DNA of 41,423 nucleotides from Anaerotignum sp. (GCA_020024455.1 JAHHTU010000022.1:1-41423), one strand, 5' to 3'; counted from the stretch's first letter, positions 1 to 7,924 are shown. Made by a program: numbers and translations. The notes: a model not told the origin generated them from the sequence alone.

Positions 1-776
1 ATATCTGCAATTTCCACATCATATTTTGCGTATGGTTCAATAAATAAAAGTGGGTTATTTGCTTGTGGAACATAGTTTACAAAAGCAATATCATAATCGC
101 CTTTTCTCACTCTTTCTTCAATAGTTTGTGTTGGAACAAACTCTAACGCAAGAAAAATTCCAAGTTCTTTTTGCCAAAACTGATTTATATTTTCCATAAT
201 AACCGAATATTTGTTATCAGAGGGAATTAACACTTTTAGTCCTTCAAGTTTAGAAATTCCAGCTTGTGCCATTCCCTGTGTTATAAGTTGTTTTGGATTT
301 GCGTTCATATACAGCGGAGTTGTTGGAGATACTGCTTGGGTTATATTTTTATCTCCAAAAGTTACTGCATTTGTAAAAATTGAGTATGTTGGAGATACTG
401 CTTCTGGGTTTGCACCGGAATTTTGCATTGCGTATGCAAAGTATGAAAGGGCACTGCGTATATTTTGATTTTGCAGTATCGGATTTTCAAGATTAAATGT
501 GAGATTTAAGTGTGAATTTTCATAACTATGCACTGTACCACTTATATCTTGCTCTTTTTCATTTTCAGAAAAAAAGCCACTTATTTTATCATCATTATAA
601 AGCTTGTCATAGCTTTCTTCCCCTTTGAGAGAAATTCTTATACGGTCTATGGAATTTTTACTTTCCACAACTCTTATCATTGTTATATAACTGTCATCAT
701 CTGCCAGATAATTTATTGTATATGGTCCGTTTGATAAAATATTTTTAACACAACATAGTTTTGATGTGCAAGTATG
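1..776 (-). pseudogene. Peptide ABC transporter substrate-binding protein (SBP_bac_5/OppA-like), 5'-truncated fragment
   Basis: Minus-strand reading is open from 776 to the window edge, about 258 codons. It contains SNGPYTINYL, which resembles the hinge segment of OppA-like proteins, and further on VRKGDYDIAFVNY, the typical 'GdyDia' stretch of the SBP_bac_5 C-terminal lobe. The family captures oligopeptides or nickel outside the membrane and hands them to an ABC permease. There is no start codon, ribosome site, signal peptide or lipobox: the frame closes with a stop at 777-779 and roughly 200 N-terminal residues are missing. The 3' end lies outside the window. It uses many ATA and CTT codons, unlike the genes further right, which suggests foreign origin. 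Truncation is seen directly; family assignment is from remembered motifs. A chimeric assembly joint near 775 would look the same. Confidence 0.7.
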
Positions 777-1175
777 TTAGGAGTATTACATCATTATATG
801 ATGGAAGTGGTAAAATTTTCTATATTGTTATTGGAATTTATTGGGGTTATGGTAGTGTTGTTTTCTTCCTTATTGGCAATATATCGCTATATAAAAAAAG
901 ACCCACACACCAGATTAAAATTGTGTCGTGCTATGGCAATGGCTCTGGAATTTAAGTTGGGCGGCGAAATTCTGCGGACGGTGATTGTACGGGAATTTTC
1001 GGAAGTGCTTTTGGTTGGTTGTATGATTTTATTGCGTGCAGGGTTGACGTTTTTAATCCATTGGGCAATCAGTACTGAAGAAGCAGAGGAAAAAGAACAT
1101 GAGCAACATTGCAGAGAACATATTGCTACCATCAAACGGTTGCAGGCAGAGGCAGAAGAATGTCAATGCAAATAA
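774..1175 (+). CDS. DUF1622 family small membrane protein
   Basis: A 133-residue protein with a hydrophobic segment at about residues 14-36, a second hydrophobic region at about 72-104, and a charged tail rich in Glu, His and Lys. The central LGGEILRTVIV followed by a hydrophobic segment ending near an Arg-Ala-Gly is the DUF1622 signature (one long helix, then 'E-I-L-R-T'). Function of the family is unknown. Start is uncertain: the ATG at 774 has no ribosome site; ATGs at 798 and 801 are in frame, and GGAG at 780-783 lies 14-17 bases before them, too far to be convincing. The gene begins exactly where the truncated binding-protein fragment ends, so its own promoter and leader may have been lost in the same rearrangement. 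A strong terminator follows directly. Confidence 0.75.
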   Translation: MLGVLHHYMMEVVKFSILLLEFIGVMVVLFSSLLAIYRYIKKDPHTRLKLCRAMAMALEFKLGGEILRTVIVREFSEVLLVGCMILLRAGLTFLIHWAISTEEAEEKEHEQHCREHIATIKRLQAEAEECQCK

Positions 1176-1196
1176 CCATCAAATTAGGATTTTGGA

Positions 1197-1240
1197 AAAG
1201 GGCATTTTTGAATGGTTTATTCAAAAAATGCTCTTTTTTT
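1197..1240 (+). terminator. Rho-independent terminator after DUF1622 gene
   Basis: Inverted repeat GGGCATTTTTGAA / TTCAAAAAATGCTC (about 1200-1233) followed by seven T. It ends transcription of the DUF1622 gene. The left end of the IS element begins only a few bases downstream of its T-run. Confidence 0.85.
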
Positions 1241-1248
1241 GAAAAATG

Positions 1249-1293
1249 GGCTACCACAATCCCACTGGCTTCAGACGGTGGGTTAAAGTAGCC
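1249..1293. repeat. Left-end subterminal palindrome of the IS element
   Basis: Outer arms GGCTAC (1249-1254) and GTAGCC (1288-1293) enclose the inner stem CCCAC/GTGGG (1261-1265, 1278-1282). A hairpin of this type is what TnpA of the IS200/IS605 group recognises on single-stranded DNA. Confidence 0.75.
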
Positions 1294-1323
1294 AAAAGTA
1301 GCGGATTGTTCTATACTTATATT

Positions 1324-1714
1324 ATGGGAACATGGAAATCAAAAAATAGACACAAGTATTTATTGCAGTACCATATTATTTTTGTATGCAAGTATAGAAA
1401 GAAACTGCTAATATCGAAACAATTGTCAGATGGCATAAAACAGTTTTCTTATGAACGAAGTCATTATCAGATATATGGAAACGGATAAAGACCATATCCA
1501 TTATATGATAGAAACAGAGCCAACGATATCTATTAGTAAAATTGTAAATCTGATGAAGAGTTACACAACATATCATATTTGGAAAAGGTATCCGAATTAT
1601 TTACGGAAACAATTTTGGAAAGAACATACCTTTTGGACAGATGGATATTTTGCCTGTAATGTAGGCAATGTTTCAGAAGAAATGCTGGGGAAGTATATAG
1701 AAAATCAAGGATAA
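1324..1714 (+). pseudogene. tnpA: IS200-like transposase TnpA (HUH/Y1), frameshifted
   Basis: The N-terminal half (from ATG 1324, MGTWKSKNRHKYLLQYHIIF) is in one frame and ends at a stop at 1486-1488. The C-terminal half, in the +1 frame from about 1451, contains the HUH motif DHIHYMIE, the family segment FWKEHTFWTDGYF, and the catalytic-tyrosine helix GKYIENQG, ending at 1714. The family normally nicks and rejoins single-stranded DNA at hairpin ends through that tyrosine. The join lies at about 1453-1460, between SYE and VIIRYMETD. Related proteins carry several more residues there, so a small deletion of about 15-20 bases (not a multiple of three) is the likely lesion. The catalytic residues survive, but no single protein spans both halves. 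Confidence 0.85.
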
Positions 1715-1731
1715 AAAAGTGGTGACAGGAA

Positions 1732-2835
1732 ATGCTAAAAACATATAAATATAGGATATATCCAAATAATGAGCAGAAAGTGCAAATTGCAAAAACATTT
1801 GGCTGTTGCCGTTTTGTTTATAACCAAACATTGGCATATCGGAAAGAAATCTATGAAAAAGAGAGGAAATCCATCAGTAAAACAGATTGCAATAATTATT
1901 GTAATAGAGAATTAAAGAAAACCTATGAATGGTTAAAGGAAGTAGATAAATTCGCTCTTACAAATGCCATATACAACATGGATTCTGCATATCAGAAATT
2001 CTTCAAAGAACACGCAGGTTATCCAAAGTTTAAGAGCAAGCAAGATAGTCATAGAGCTTATACTACAAATTTTACAAATAGAAATATAGCAGTGCATTTT
2101 GAGAGTAATCGTATAAAGCTGCCTAAATTAAAATATGTAAGTGCAAAATTGCATAGAAAATTTAGTGGTCAAATAAAATCTGCTACTATATCACAAGTAC
2201 CAAGTGGCAAATATTTTGTATCAATACTGGTAGAAACAGTACATATAGAATTACCACACACAAGACAGAATATTGGTTTGGATTTAGGAATTAAAGATTT
2301 GTGTATTGCTTCTGACGGTAACAAATATGAAAATCCAAAGATACTAAAACAATACGAAAAACAGCTTGTAAAATTACAAAGGCAACTAGCACATAAAGTA
2401 AAAGGGAGTAGTAATTATTACAAAAAGAAAAAACAGATTGCATTATGCCATGAGAAAATTACAAACACCAGAAAAGATTATCTGCATAAGATTTCTCATG
2501 AAATTATCAGCGAAAACCAAGTGATAGTTTCAGAAAACTTGCAGATAAAAAACATGGTGAAAAATCATCATTTGGCGAAATGTATATCGGATGTGTCATG
2601 GAGTGAGTTGACAAGGCAGTTAGCGTATAAAGCAAAATGGAACGGTAGGGAATACATCAAAATAGATGCGTTCTATGCCAGTAGTCAGTTATGTTCTGTT
2701 TGTGGATACAAAAATGCAGATACAAAAGATTTATCTGTAAGAGAATGGATATGTCCTATATGCAAAGTAAAACATGATAGAGATGTCAATGCTGCAAAGA
2801 ACATATTAGCAGAAGGATTACGACAAATAGCGTAA
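1732..2835 (+). CDS. tnpB: TnpB RNA-guided endonuclease (IS200/IS605 accessory protein)
   Basis: A full-length 367-residue TnpB. RuvC-like catalytic residues are visible: D184 in GLDLGIKDL, E268 in VIVSENLQIK, and the Asp of HDRDVNAAKN (about 351). A zinc ribbon (C321-X2-C324 ... C341-X2-C344) lies between the last two. The N-terminal wedge/REC part begins with the usual YKYRIYPN. TnpB proteins use an RNA from the element's right end to cut the empty donor site, helping the element to be retained; they are ancestors of Cas12. It starts 17 bases after the tnpA remnant, so the two were probably co-transcribed. No frameshift or stop is seen, in contrast to tnpA. Confidence 0.93.
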   Translation: MLKTYKYRIYPNNEQKVQIAKTFGCCRFVYNQTLAYRKEIYEKERKSISKTDCNNYCNRELKKTYEWLKEVDKFALTNAIYNMDSAYQKFFKEHAGYPKFKSKQDSHRAYTTNFTNRNIAVHFESNRIKLPKLKYVSAKLHRKFSGQIKSATISQVPSGKYFVSILVETVHIELPHTRQNIGLDLGIKDLCIASDGNKYENPKILKQYEKQLVKLQRQLAHKVKGSSNYYKKKKQIALCHEKITNTRKDYLHKISHEIISENQVIVSENLQIKNMVKNHHLAKCISDVSWSELTRQLAYKAKWNGREYIKIDAFYASSQLCSVCGYKNADTKDLSVREWICPICKVKHDRDVNAAKNILAEGLRQIA

Positions 2836-2944
2836 GAAAGTTATAGATAGGGCAGGGACTGCCCGAATTAACGCCTGTGGAGATAGTAGGTTACGAGGTC
2901 TATGAAGCAGGAAGCCCATTGGCTTTAGACAATGGGTAGTTCAC
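2836..2944 (+). ncRNA. Probable omega RNA (reRNA) scaffold at IS right end
   Basis: The segment from the tnpB stop to the right end is non-coding. It holds GCAGGGACTGCC, a GTTACGAGGTC segment and the terminal hairpin CCCATT/AATGGG followed by TAGTTCAC. This position and the final hairpin-plus-TTCAC layout match TnpB guide RNAs. The guide would be read from the flanking bases starting about 2945. Inferred from family organisation; no structure was computed and the 5' boundary (which usually lies inside tnpB) is unknown. Confidence 0.5.
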
Positions 2945-3069
2945 ACAATGATGTAAATTTTATGTGAATTTTACAGAAAAGATTTGTATAGAATGGAAAA
3001 AACAGATAAAATAGAGATTGCACATAAAAAGAAAGCATGAGAAAGGCATAGAGGAGGAAATCAGAAAAT

Positions 3070-3948
3070 ATGATACATTCACTAATTCATGGATTTTGTA
3101 TGGCTTTGGCAGATAGTGTGCCGGGGGTATCAGGGGGAACGATTGCGTTTATTATGGGGTTTTATGACCAATTTATTGGTTCTATTCATGATTTGGCTTT
3201 TGGGAATATGGAAAAAAAGAAAAAAGCCTTATTGTATTTAATCAAATTGGGGATTGGTTGGGCGATTGGTATGGTGTCTGCCATAATGGTATTGACAGCG
3301 GTGTTTGAGTCCCACATTTATATCATCAGCTCGATTTTTATTGGATTTATTGTGTGTGCAATCCCTGTGATTGTCAAAGAGGAAAAGCAGTGTTTGATTG
3401 GTCGATACGGTAATATTGTATTTTTGGTATTGGGTGTTGTGGTTGTGGTTGCCATTTCCTACTTCAATGCCGGAGGGAGCATGGGTGGTGCAGATTTGCA
3501 TGACATGAGTATAGCAAAAGCAATTTATCTGTTTGTGGTAGGTATGATTGCCATTTCTGCCATGTTTTTGCCGGGAATTTCCGGTTCTACACTGCTGTTG
3601 ATTTTTGGGCTGTATGTGCCTGTGATTACTGCTGTGAAAGAATTGTTGCATTTGAATTTTGTATATCTGCCTGCGGTGATTGTGTTTGGTCTTGGTGTGG
3701 TAACAGGGGCATTGACGGTGGTGAAAGGGATTAAAGTTTGTTTGGAACGATATCGCACGCAATCTGTATACACCATCATTGGGTTGATGATTGGCTCTTT
3801 GTATGCGATTATGGTAGGCCCAACCACATTGGAAGTACCACAACAGGCAATGACTTTGGACACGTTTCACATCGGTGCATTTGTCATAGGTGCATTGGTG
3901 ATTGTGTTGTTGCAGTTCGGACAAATGAAAAAAGAAAAATCCATGTAA
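3070..3948 (+). CDS. popT: DUF368 family undecaprenyl-phosphate translocase (PopT-like)
   Basis: A 292-residue, highly hydrophobic protein with about 8 membrane segments. Two related motifs mark the inverted repeat of the family: DSVPGVSGGT (15-24) and LPGISGST (167-174). DUF368 proteins (PopT) return undecaprenyl phosphate, the lipid carrier for peptidoglycan and other envelope polymers, to the inner face of the membrane. Start ATG 3070 follows GAGGAGG at 3051-3057 with a rather long 12-base spacing. The IS right end lies 125 bases upstream, so the original promoter may have been displaced; the 2945-3050 stretch is AT-rich with no clear promoter. A strong terminator follows. The gene stands alone; the next gene is convergent. 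Confidence 0.85.
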   Translation: MIHSLIHGFCMALADSVPGVSGGTIAFIMGFYDQFIGSIHDLAFGNMEKKKKALLYLIKLGIGWAIGMVSAIMVLTAVFESHIYIISSIFIGFIVCAIPVIVKEEKQCLIGRYGNIVFLVLGVVVVVAISYFNAGGSMGGADLHDMSIAKAIYLFVVGMIAISAMFLPGISGSTLLLIFGLYVPVITAVKELLHLNFVYLPAVIVFGLGVVTGALTVVKGIKVCLERYRTQSVYTIIGLMIGSLYAIMVGPTTLEVPQQAMTLDTFHIGAFVIGALVIVLLQFGQMKKEKSM

Positions 3949-3955
3949 TATAAAA

Positions 3956-3988
3956 ACGGATTGTAATAAAATACAATCCGTTTTTTAT
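3956..3988. terminator. Bidirectional terminator between popT and exonuclease gene
   Basis: ACGGATTGT (3956-3964) pairs with ACAATCCGT (3973-3981), followed by a T-rich run on the plus strand and preceded by an A-run that gives T on the minus strand. It serves both convergent genes. Confidence 0.85.
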
Positions 3989-4764
3989 TTTTTTGTTTGT
4001 GTTGGTTTTTTATGTTGTGGAGTGACTTCAAAAGATAAATTTTTGCCTAATTTATAAGCAGATTTTATCAATTTTTTTTCACTTTCGGAAAGCTCCCGAT
4101 TGAACAATGTCATAAAATGTTGATATAATGCCTTTTTGTCTGTTTTGGTTTGCTTTGTTTTATGGGAAACCAATGTATGTTCATGCAGAATATTCGGTGT
4201 CATAACAGGTGGGTGAACAATTTGCAATATTTTTGCAGTATATATGGCATCGTATAATGCATTGTGAAAATCATCGGTAATGGGAATTCCCAATTCTGTG
4301 ACTGCATTTTTTAAGCCAATGGCTTTGCCTGTTTCTTGGTTGAGATACTGAGAGGCAAAGGGTTGTATATTGATATATTGATGGCTCAAATCTTCTGTGG
4401 ATAATTTATGGTATAGAATGTTACGAAACAAGGATTTGACATCATCTGGCCCCCATGTACACAATATGGCAGGTTCGGTGCCGATAAATTCTAAAAATTT
4501 GGGATATACTTGTGTGAATTTTGGCTGATTTTGTAAATCGGTTTCTGTAATATGCGTAATTTTTTCCACAAAAGGGTGTAAACGTGTATAGATTTGGGGC
4601 GTAATGAGGGTATCGAACTGTGATACGATTTCAAAATTTTCATCTAATTTGACAGCACCAATTTGTATAATTTCAAATGGACATTCTGCAACAGGTGTTG
4701 TTTTAATCCCTGTTTTGAATGGAAAAGACTGATTAAATTCCAAATCCAATACAATATACTGCAT
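3985..4764 (-). CDS. DEDDh 3'-5' exonuclease (DnaQ-like, KapD-type)
   Basis: A 259-residue exonuclease of the RNase T/DnaQ fold. The acidic set is visible: D7 and E9 in VLDLEFNQ, D107 in CTWGPDD, and H167/D172 in HNALYDA, giving the DEDDh arrangement. The FNQ after the first motif is typical of the KapD/sporulation-associated and ERI1-like branch. The exonuclease domain covers about 1-185; a Lys-rich C-terminal tail of unknown role follows. Start ATG 4764 is chosen because GGAGG sits 8 bases before it; a TTG 15 bases upstream is in frame but overlaps that ribosome site. The substrate cannot be told from sequence. It has its own promoter at 4800-4828, back to back with the small acidic gene. 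Confidence 0.82.
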   Translation of the reverse strand: MQYIVLDLEFNQSFPFKTGIKTTPVAECPFEIIQIGAVKLDENFEIVSQFDTLITPQIYTRLHPFVEKITHITETDLQNQPKFTQVYPKFLEFIGTEPAILCTWGPDDVKSLFRNILYHKLSTEDLSHQYINIQPFASQYLNQETGKAIGLKNAVTELGIPITDDFHNALYDAIYTAKILQIVHPPVMTPNILHEHTLVSHKTKQTKTDKKALYQHFMTLFNRELSESEKKLIKSAYKLGKNLSFEVTPQHKKPTQTKK

Positions 4765-4799
4765 GAAAATAACCTCCAAGGTGTTGATTTGTATGTATT

Positions 4800-4828
4800 A
4801 TTATAGCATGAAACAACGTATTGCACAA
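4800..4828 (-). promoter_or_regulatory. Sigma-A-type promoter for the exonuclease gene
   Basis: On the minus strand TTGTGC (4828-4823), 17-base spacer, TATAAT (4805-4800), about 36 bases before the ATG at 4764. Confidence 0.65.
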
Positions 4829-4840
4829 AGAGAAATTTTC

Positions 4841-4869
4841 TTGTATATCTGTTTTTGGAATGGTACAAT
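4841..4869 (+). promoter_or_regulatory. Sigma-A-type promoter for the 4891 - adhE-like - activator operon
   Basis: TTGTAT (4841-4846), 17-base spacer, TACAAT (4864-4869). Transcription would begin at about 4876, leaving a leader just long enough for the AAGGAGG before the ATG at 4891. Confidence 0.6.
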
Positions 4870-4890
4870 GAAAAAAAGGAGGCGTATCGT

Positions 4891-5148
4891 ATGAAATGGA
4901 CATTTTCGAAAGAAGATATTGCAAAAGAAATTCATAAATTTTATTTGGAAGAGGACGACTTGCTGATGGAAGGCGTTACCTTGGAGGGCGAAGGCAAGGA
5001 ATATGTGGTGACAGGTGTGGCAACCATTGACGGAGAACGATACCATGATTTTCGTGTGGAATTTGCTTTGTTGGAAGAACCGGAAGAACAAACACCGGAA
5101 ACCATTATGGAACAAGAATGGGATTGGTATGATTTTTTGTGTGAATAA
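4891..5148 (+). CDS. Small acidic hypothetical protein
   Basis: An 85-residue soluble protein, strongly acidic, especially in its second half, with a tryptophan- and glutamate-rich C-terminus (EQEWDWYDFLCE). I do not recognise the family. Start ATG 4891 follows AAGGAGG closely. No membrane segment, signal peptide or cysteine motif. It lies 19 bases before the iron alcohol dehydrogenase and shares the promoter at 4841-4869, so it is probably co-transcribed with the dehydrogenase and the sigma-54 activator. Whether it belongs to their function is not known. Confidence 0.7.
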   Translation: MKWTFSKEDIAKEIHKFYLEEDDLLMEGVTLEGEGKEYVVTGVATIDGERYHDFRVEFALLEEPEEQTPETIMEQEWDWYDFLCE

Positions 5149-5167
5149 ATGAAAAGGAGGCAGGTAT

Positions 5168-6271
5168 ATGCAAACATTTCGATATTTTATGCCGGCAAAT
5201 GCATATTTTGGCAGAGATTGTGTGAAACTGCATAAAGAGGCAATGCAACATTTGGGCAAAAAAGCAATGATTGTAACGGGCAGAACATCTGCAAAGAAAA
5301 ACGGGGCACAAAAAGATGTGACAGACGCTTTGGCAGATTTGGGGATTGCGTGGATTGTGTTTGATGAAGTGGGAGAAAATCCCGATTTGGAAACCATCGT
5401 GCGTGCATCTCGAATTGCAGTAGAGCAAAATGTTGATTTTTTGGTGGGTATTGGCGGAGGTTCTCCCATGGACGCTGCAAAAGCGATTGCGGTTTTGACT
5501 GCAAACCCAGATGCTACACCACAAATTTTGTTTACAGAACCAAAAGCAGCATATTTGCCGGTGGTGGAAGTGCCAACAACCGCAGGTACAGGCTCTGAGG
5601 CAACACAATATGCCATATTGACATTACATGAAAAACGTACCAAAAACGGTATTGTGCAACCGGTGTTTGCCGCAGTGTCTTATTTGGACGCAAAATATAT
5701 GCAAACACTTTCCCCTGTTGTGACAAACAATACGGCTGTGGACGCATTGAGCCATTTGGTGGAAAGTTATTTGAACACCAACAGCAATACGATGAGCGAA
5801 CAGATGGCAGAAATTGGTTTCTCCTATTGGAAGGATTGTATCCCTGCACTCAAAAGCCGTTGTTATACGGAAGAAGTGCGTGAAAAATTGATGCTTGCCT
5901 CTTTTTTGGGTGGTGTTGTGATTGCACAAACCAGTACGTCTTTGCCACACGCCATGGGGTACTTATTGACATATGAAAAAGGTGTCCCGCATGGTCGTGC
6001 AAATGGTATGGTGATGCAAGGATATTTGGAATTGTTCGGAAAAGAACATCAAAAAGTCTGTCGACTGCTGGATTGTTTGGGATTGGAAAGCACAGAGGCA
6101 TTTGGTGCATTGATGCAAGAGATATTGGATATTGCAGAAACATTTACAAAAGAAGATATTTTGTATTATACAGAGCGTGTACTGGAAAATCCCAAAAAAA
6201 TGAAAACATTTCCGCTGTTTGCCGTGCAACAAAAAGATATTTATGAAGTGTATGCAAAAAGTTTGCTGTAA
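5168..6271 (+). CDS. Iron-containing alcohol dehydrogenase
   Basis: A 367-residue member of the group III (Fe-dependent) alcohol dehydrogenase family, which interconverts alcohols and aldehydes or ketones with NAD(P)H in the cytoplasm. Nucleotide-binding GIGGGSPMDAAK (94-105) and VPTTAGTGSEAT (135-146) are present. The metal ligands D192 and H196 (VDALSH), H261 (SLPHAMGY) and H275 (VPHGRAN) are all intact, so an active enzyme is expected. Length is a little short of the usual 380-390. Substrate cannot be read from sequence; butanol, 1,3-propanediol and lactaldehyde enzymes share these motifs. Start has AGGAGG 7 bases upstream. The gene lies 21 bases before the sigma-54 activator with no terminator between, suggesting co-transcription. 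Confidence 0.9.
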   Translation: MQTFRYFMPANAYFGRDCVKLHKEAMQHLGKKAMIVTGRTSAKKNGAQKDVTDALADLGIAWIVFDEVGENPDLETIVRASRIAVEQNVDFLVGIGGGSPMDAAKAIAVLTANPDATPQILFTEPKAAYLPVVEVPTTAGTGSEATQYAILTLHEKRTKNGIVQPVFAAVSYLDAKYMQTLSPVVTNNTAVDALSHLVESYLNTNSNTMSEQMAEIGFSYWKDCIPALKSRCYTEEVREKLMLASFLGGVVIAQTSTSLPHAMGYLLTYEKGVPHGRANGMVMQGYLELFGKEHQKVCRLLDCLGLESTEAFGALMQEILDIAETFTKEDILYYTERVLENPKKMKTFPLFAVQQKDIYEVYAKSLL

Positions 6272-6292
6272 CAAAACAGAAGGGGGCTTTTT

Positions 6293-7717
6293 ATGACACC
6301 TTTGATGAAGATACAGTCTTTTATACAGGCATATGTGCAGGCGATTGCCTCCATTTTGGAGGCAGATGTCACGATTGTGGACAATGAATTTATTCGTGTG
6401 GCAGGTACAGGCGATTATTTGAATGAAATCGGCAATACCGTTTCTCATGCAAAGTTTTTTGAAAAGGTGATACAAACAGGTGCAAGCGGTATCATTCGCA
6501 ACGTCACACAGGATTTGCACTGTGTCGACTGTGAAAAGAGAACATATTGCAAAGAGTTGGCAAATTTGGCATATCCCATATTCAAAGATAAAACCGTGGT
6601 GGGGATTATTTCTATCATTGCGTTTGCGGAAGAACAAAGAGAGAATTTGCTGGCAAATACACAGAAATTGGAAGAATTTTTGAAGTATATGAGTATGTTG
6701 TTGGAAAGCAAATTATATACCGATGAGGCAAAAGATAAACTGGAAGAACAGTTGAAAGTGGTGCATACGGCAGAAAACACATGGTCTTTTGTGGGAAAAA
6801 GCCCCAAAATGCAAGAGGCATTGCACATCGGGCAGAAGGTGGCAAAAACAAATTCCACTGTGTTTTTGAGAGGCGAAAGCGGTACAGGCAAAGAGATTAT
6901 GGCAAAAATGATACATCATCTCAGTGACAGACGGGATAAACTGATGATTTCCATTAACTGTGCAGCCATTCCCGAGAACTTGGTGGAAAGTGAGTTGTTT
7001 GGGTATGAAGAAGGGGCATTTACAGGTGCAAAAAAATCAGGCTCGATTGGTAAATTTGAATTGGCAGACAAAAGCACCATATTTTTAGATGAAATCGGAG
7101 ATATGCCCTTGCAGGTGCAAACAAAATTGTTGCGTGTGTTGCAGGAAAATCAAGTGGAGCGTATTGGCAGTACAAAACCCATTCCGATAGATATTCGTGT
7201 GATTTGTGCAACGCATAAAAATATCGAGAAAATGGTGGAAGAAGGTACATTTCGGGAAGATTTGTATTATCGTTTGAATATCATTCCCATTGAATTGCCA
7301 CCACTTCGGAAACGCAAAGAAGATTTGCCTGCATTGATTTCGTATTATATCGCATATTACAACCAAAAACTGAACAAGCATATCACAGGTATGTCACCGC
7401 AGGCATTACAAACCATGATGGGGTATGATTGGCGGGGGAATGTGCGGGAATTGAAAAATATTGTGGAGTATTTGGCAAATATTGTGGAGCATGAACAGGT
7501 AGAAGTTTCGGATTTGCCGGAGCATATTGTGCTGCATTCCACAGAGGGGATTTCCAATCGTTCCTTAGAGGATATGTTGGAAGATTATGAAAAAAAATTG
7601 CTTTCGCATATGTTGCCGAAAAATGCGTCATTGGAGGAAAAAACAAAATTGGCAACTGCATTGCAAATCAGCCAAGCGACATTATATCGTAAACTGAAAA
7701 AGTATGACCTATTATAA
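6293..7717 (+). CDS. Sigma-54-dependent transcriptional activator (bEBP), likely regulator of the cysteine desulfidase gene
   Basis: A 474-residue enhancer-binding protein. An N-terminal sensory domain (about 1-140, PocR/GAF-like) contains C77-X2-C80-X5-C86. Then comes the AAA+ domain: Walker A GESGTGKE (194-201), the sigma-54 contact loop GAFTGA (241-246), Walker B LDEIGD (265-270) and REDLYYRLN. A C-terminal Fis-type helix-turn-helix (about 448-472) ends the protein. It remodels RNA polymerase-sigma-54 by ATP hydrolysis. Just downstream lie palindromes of the TTCTCAA-TTGAGAA type and a -24/-12 promoter for the desulfidase gene, so that gene is the obvious target. A comparable SigL-dependent activator (CdsR) next to cdsB is, as I recall, described in Clostridioides difficile. 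The three cysteines may sense thiol or metal state; that is inference. Confidence 0.9.
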   Translation: MTPLMKIQSFIQAYVQAIASILEADVTIVDNEFIRVAGTGDYLNEIGNTVSHAKFFEKVIQTGASGIIRNVTQDLHCVDCEKRTYCKELANLAYPIFKDKTVVGIISIIAFAEEQRENLLANTQKLEEFLKYMSMLLESKLYTDEAKDKLEEQLKVVHTAENTWSFVGKSPKMQEALHIGQKVAKTNSTVFLRGESGTGKEIMAKMIHHLSDRRDKLMISINCAAIPENLVESELFGYEEGAFTGAKKSGSIGKFELADKSTIFLDEIGDMPLQVQTKLLRVLQENQVERIGSTKPIPIDIRVICATHKNIEKMVEEGTFREDLYYRLNIIPIELPPLRKRKEDLPALISYYIAYYNQKLNKHITGMSPQALQTMMGYDWRGNVRELKNIVEYLANIVEHEQVEVSDLPEHIVLHSTEGISNRSLEDMLEDYEKKLLSHMLPKNASLEEKTKLATALQISQATLYRKLKKYDLL

Positions 7718-7755
7718 TTCTCAATATTGAGAATGATATATCAAAATTGAGAAAT
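7717..7755. promoter_or_regulatory. Tandem upstream activator sites (perfect plus imperfect palindrome)
   Basis: ATTCTCAATATTGAGAAT (7717-7734) is a perfect 18-bp palindrome that starts on the last base of the activator's stop codon. A second, imperfect copy with core TCAAAATTGA plus GAAA follows at 7741-7754. Centres are 20 bp apart, close to two helical turns, so both would face the same side of the DNA. These are likely binding sites for the activator encoded just upstream. Confidence 0.75.
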
Positions 7756-7862
7756 ATAAAAAACGGTTGTGTTTACAGAGAATTATGGAATGGTGTATAC
7801 AAAATCAAACAATTTTATGGGAATATGACAACCAAAAACAAAAAAAAATACAAAAAATTTTT

Positions 7863-7914
7863 TTCTCAAAAAAATGGAAACAAATCCATCATATATTTTT
7901 CTCAAAATTGAGAA
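7863..7914. promoter_or_regulatory. Third activator palindrome and a half-site
   Basis: TTCTCAAAATTGAGAA (7899-7914) has perfect 7-bp arms (TTCTCAA / TTGAGAA) and matches the sites at 7717-7755. An isolated left half TTCTCAAA is at 7863-7870. The palindrome centre lies about 76 bp before the predicted transcription start, within the usual range for sigma-54 activator sites. The intervening 7756-7862 is A-tract rich and may be bent. Confidence 0.7.
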
Positions 7915-7924
7915 TACTAAACAG

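Larger units (their letters stand above)
1249..2944 (+). mobile_element. IS200/IS605-family insertion sequence (tnpA pseudogene + intact tnpB)
   Basis: The element holds an HUH (Y1) transposase gene with a frameshift, then an intact tnpB in the same direction, bounded by two related subterminal hairpins. Left hairpin core is CCCAC-N12-GTGGG at 1261-1282, right hairpin core is CCCATT-N10-AATGGG at 2915-2936; their loops (TGGCTTCAGACG and GGCTTTAGAC) are nearly the same. IS605-type elements have such imperfect palindromes rather than terminal inverted repeats and make no target duplication. The right end probably finishes at TTCAC (2940-2944); the exact left cleavage site (about 1236-1250) cannot be fixed from one copy. 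With tnpA broken, the element can move only if an intact TnpA acts in trans. Confidence 0.88.

Noticed and set aside
211..468. 85-codon plus-strand open frame in the left edge
   Set aside because: Opposite the binding-protein fragment, which has clear SBP_bac_5 motifs on the minus strand.
2945..3050. Promoter for popT in the sequence after the IS right end
   Set aside because: TTTACA and TATAGA-like words exist but at wrong spacing; not strong enough to list.
4801..5643. 280-codon minus-strand open frame across the small acidic gene and the alcohol dehydrogenase start
   Set aside because: Crosses a promoter pair and a real gene; no ribosome site; low-complexity product.
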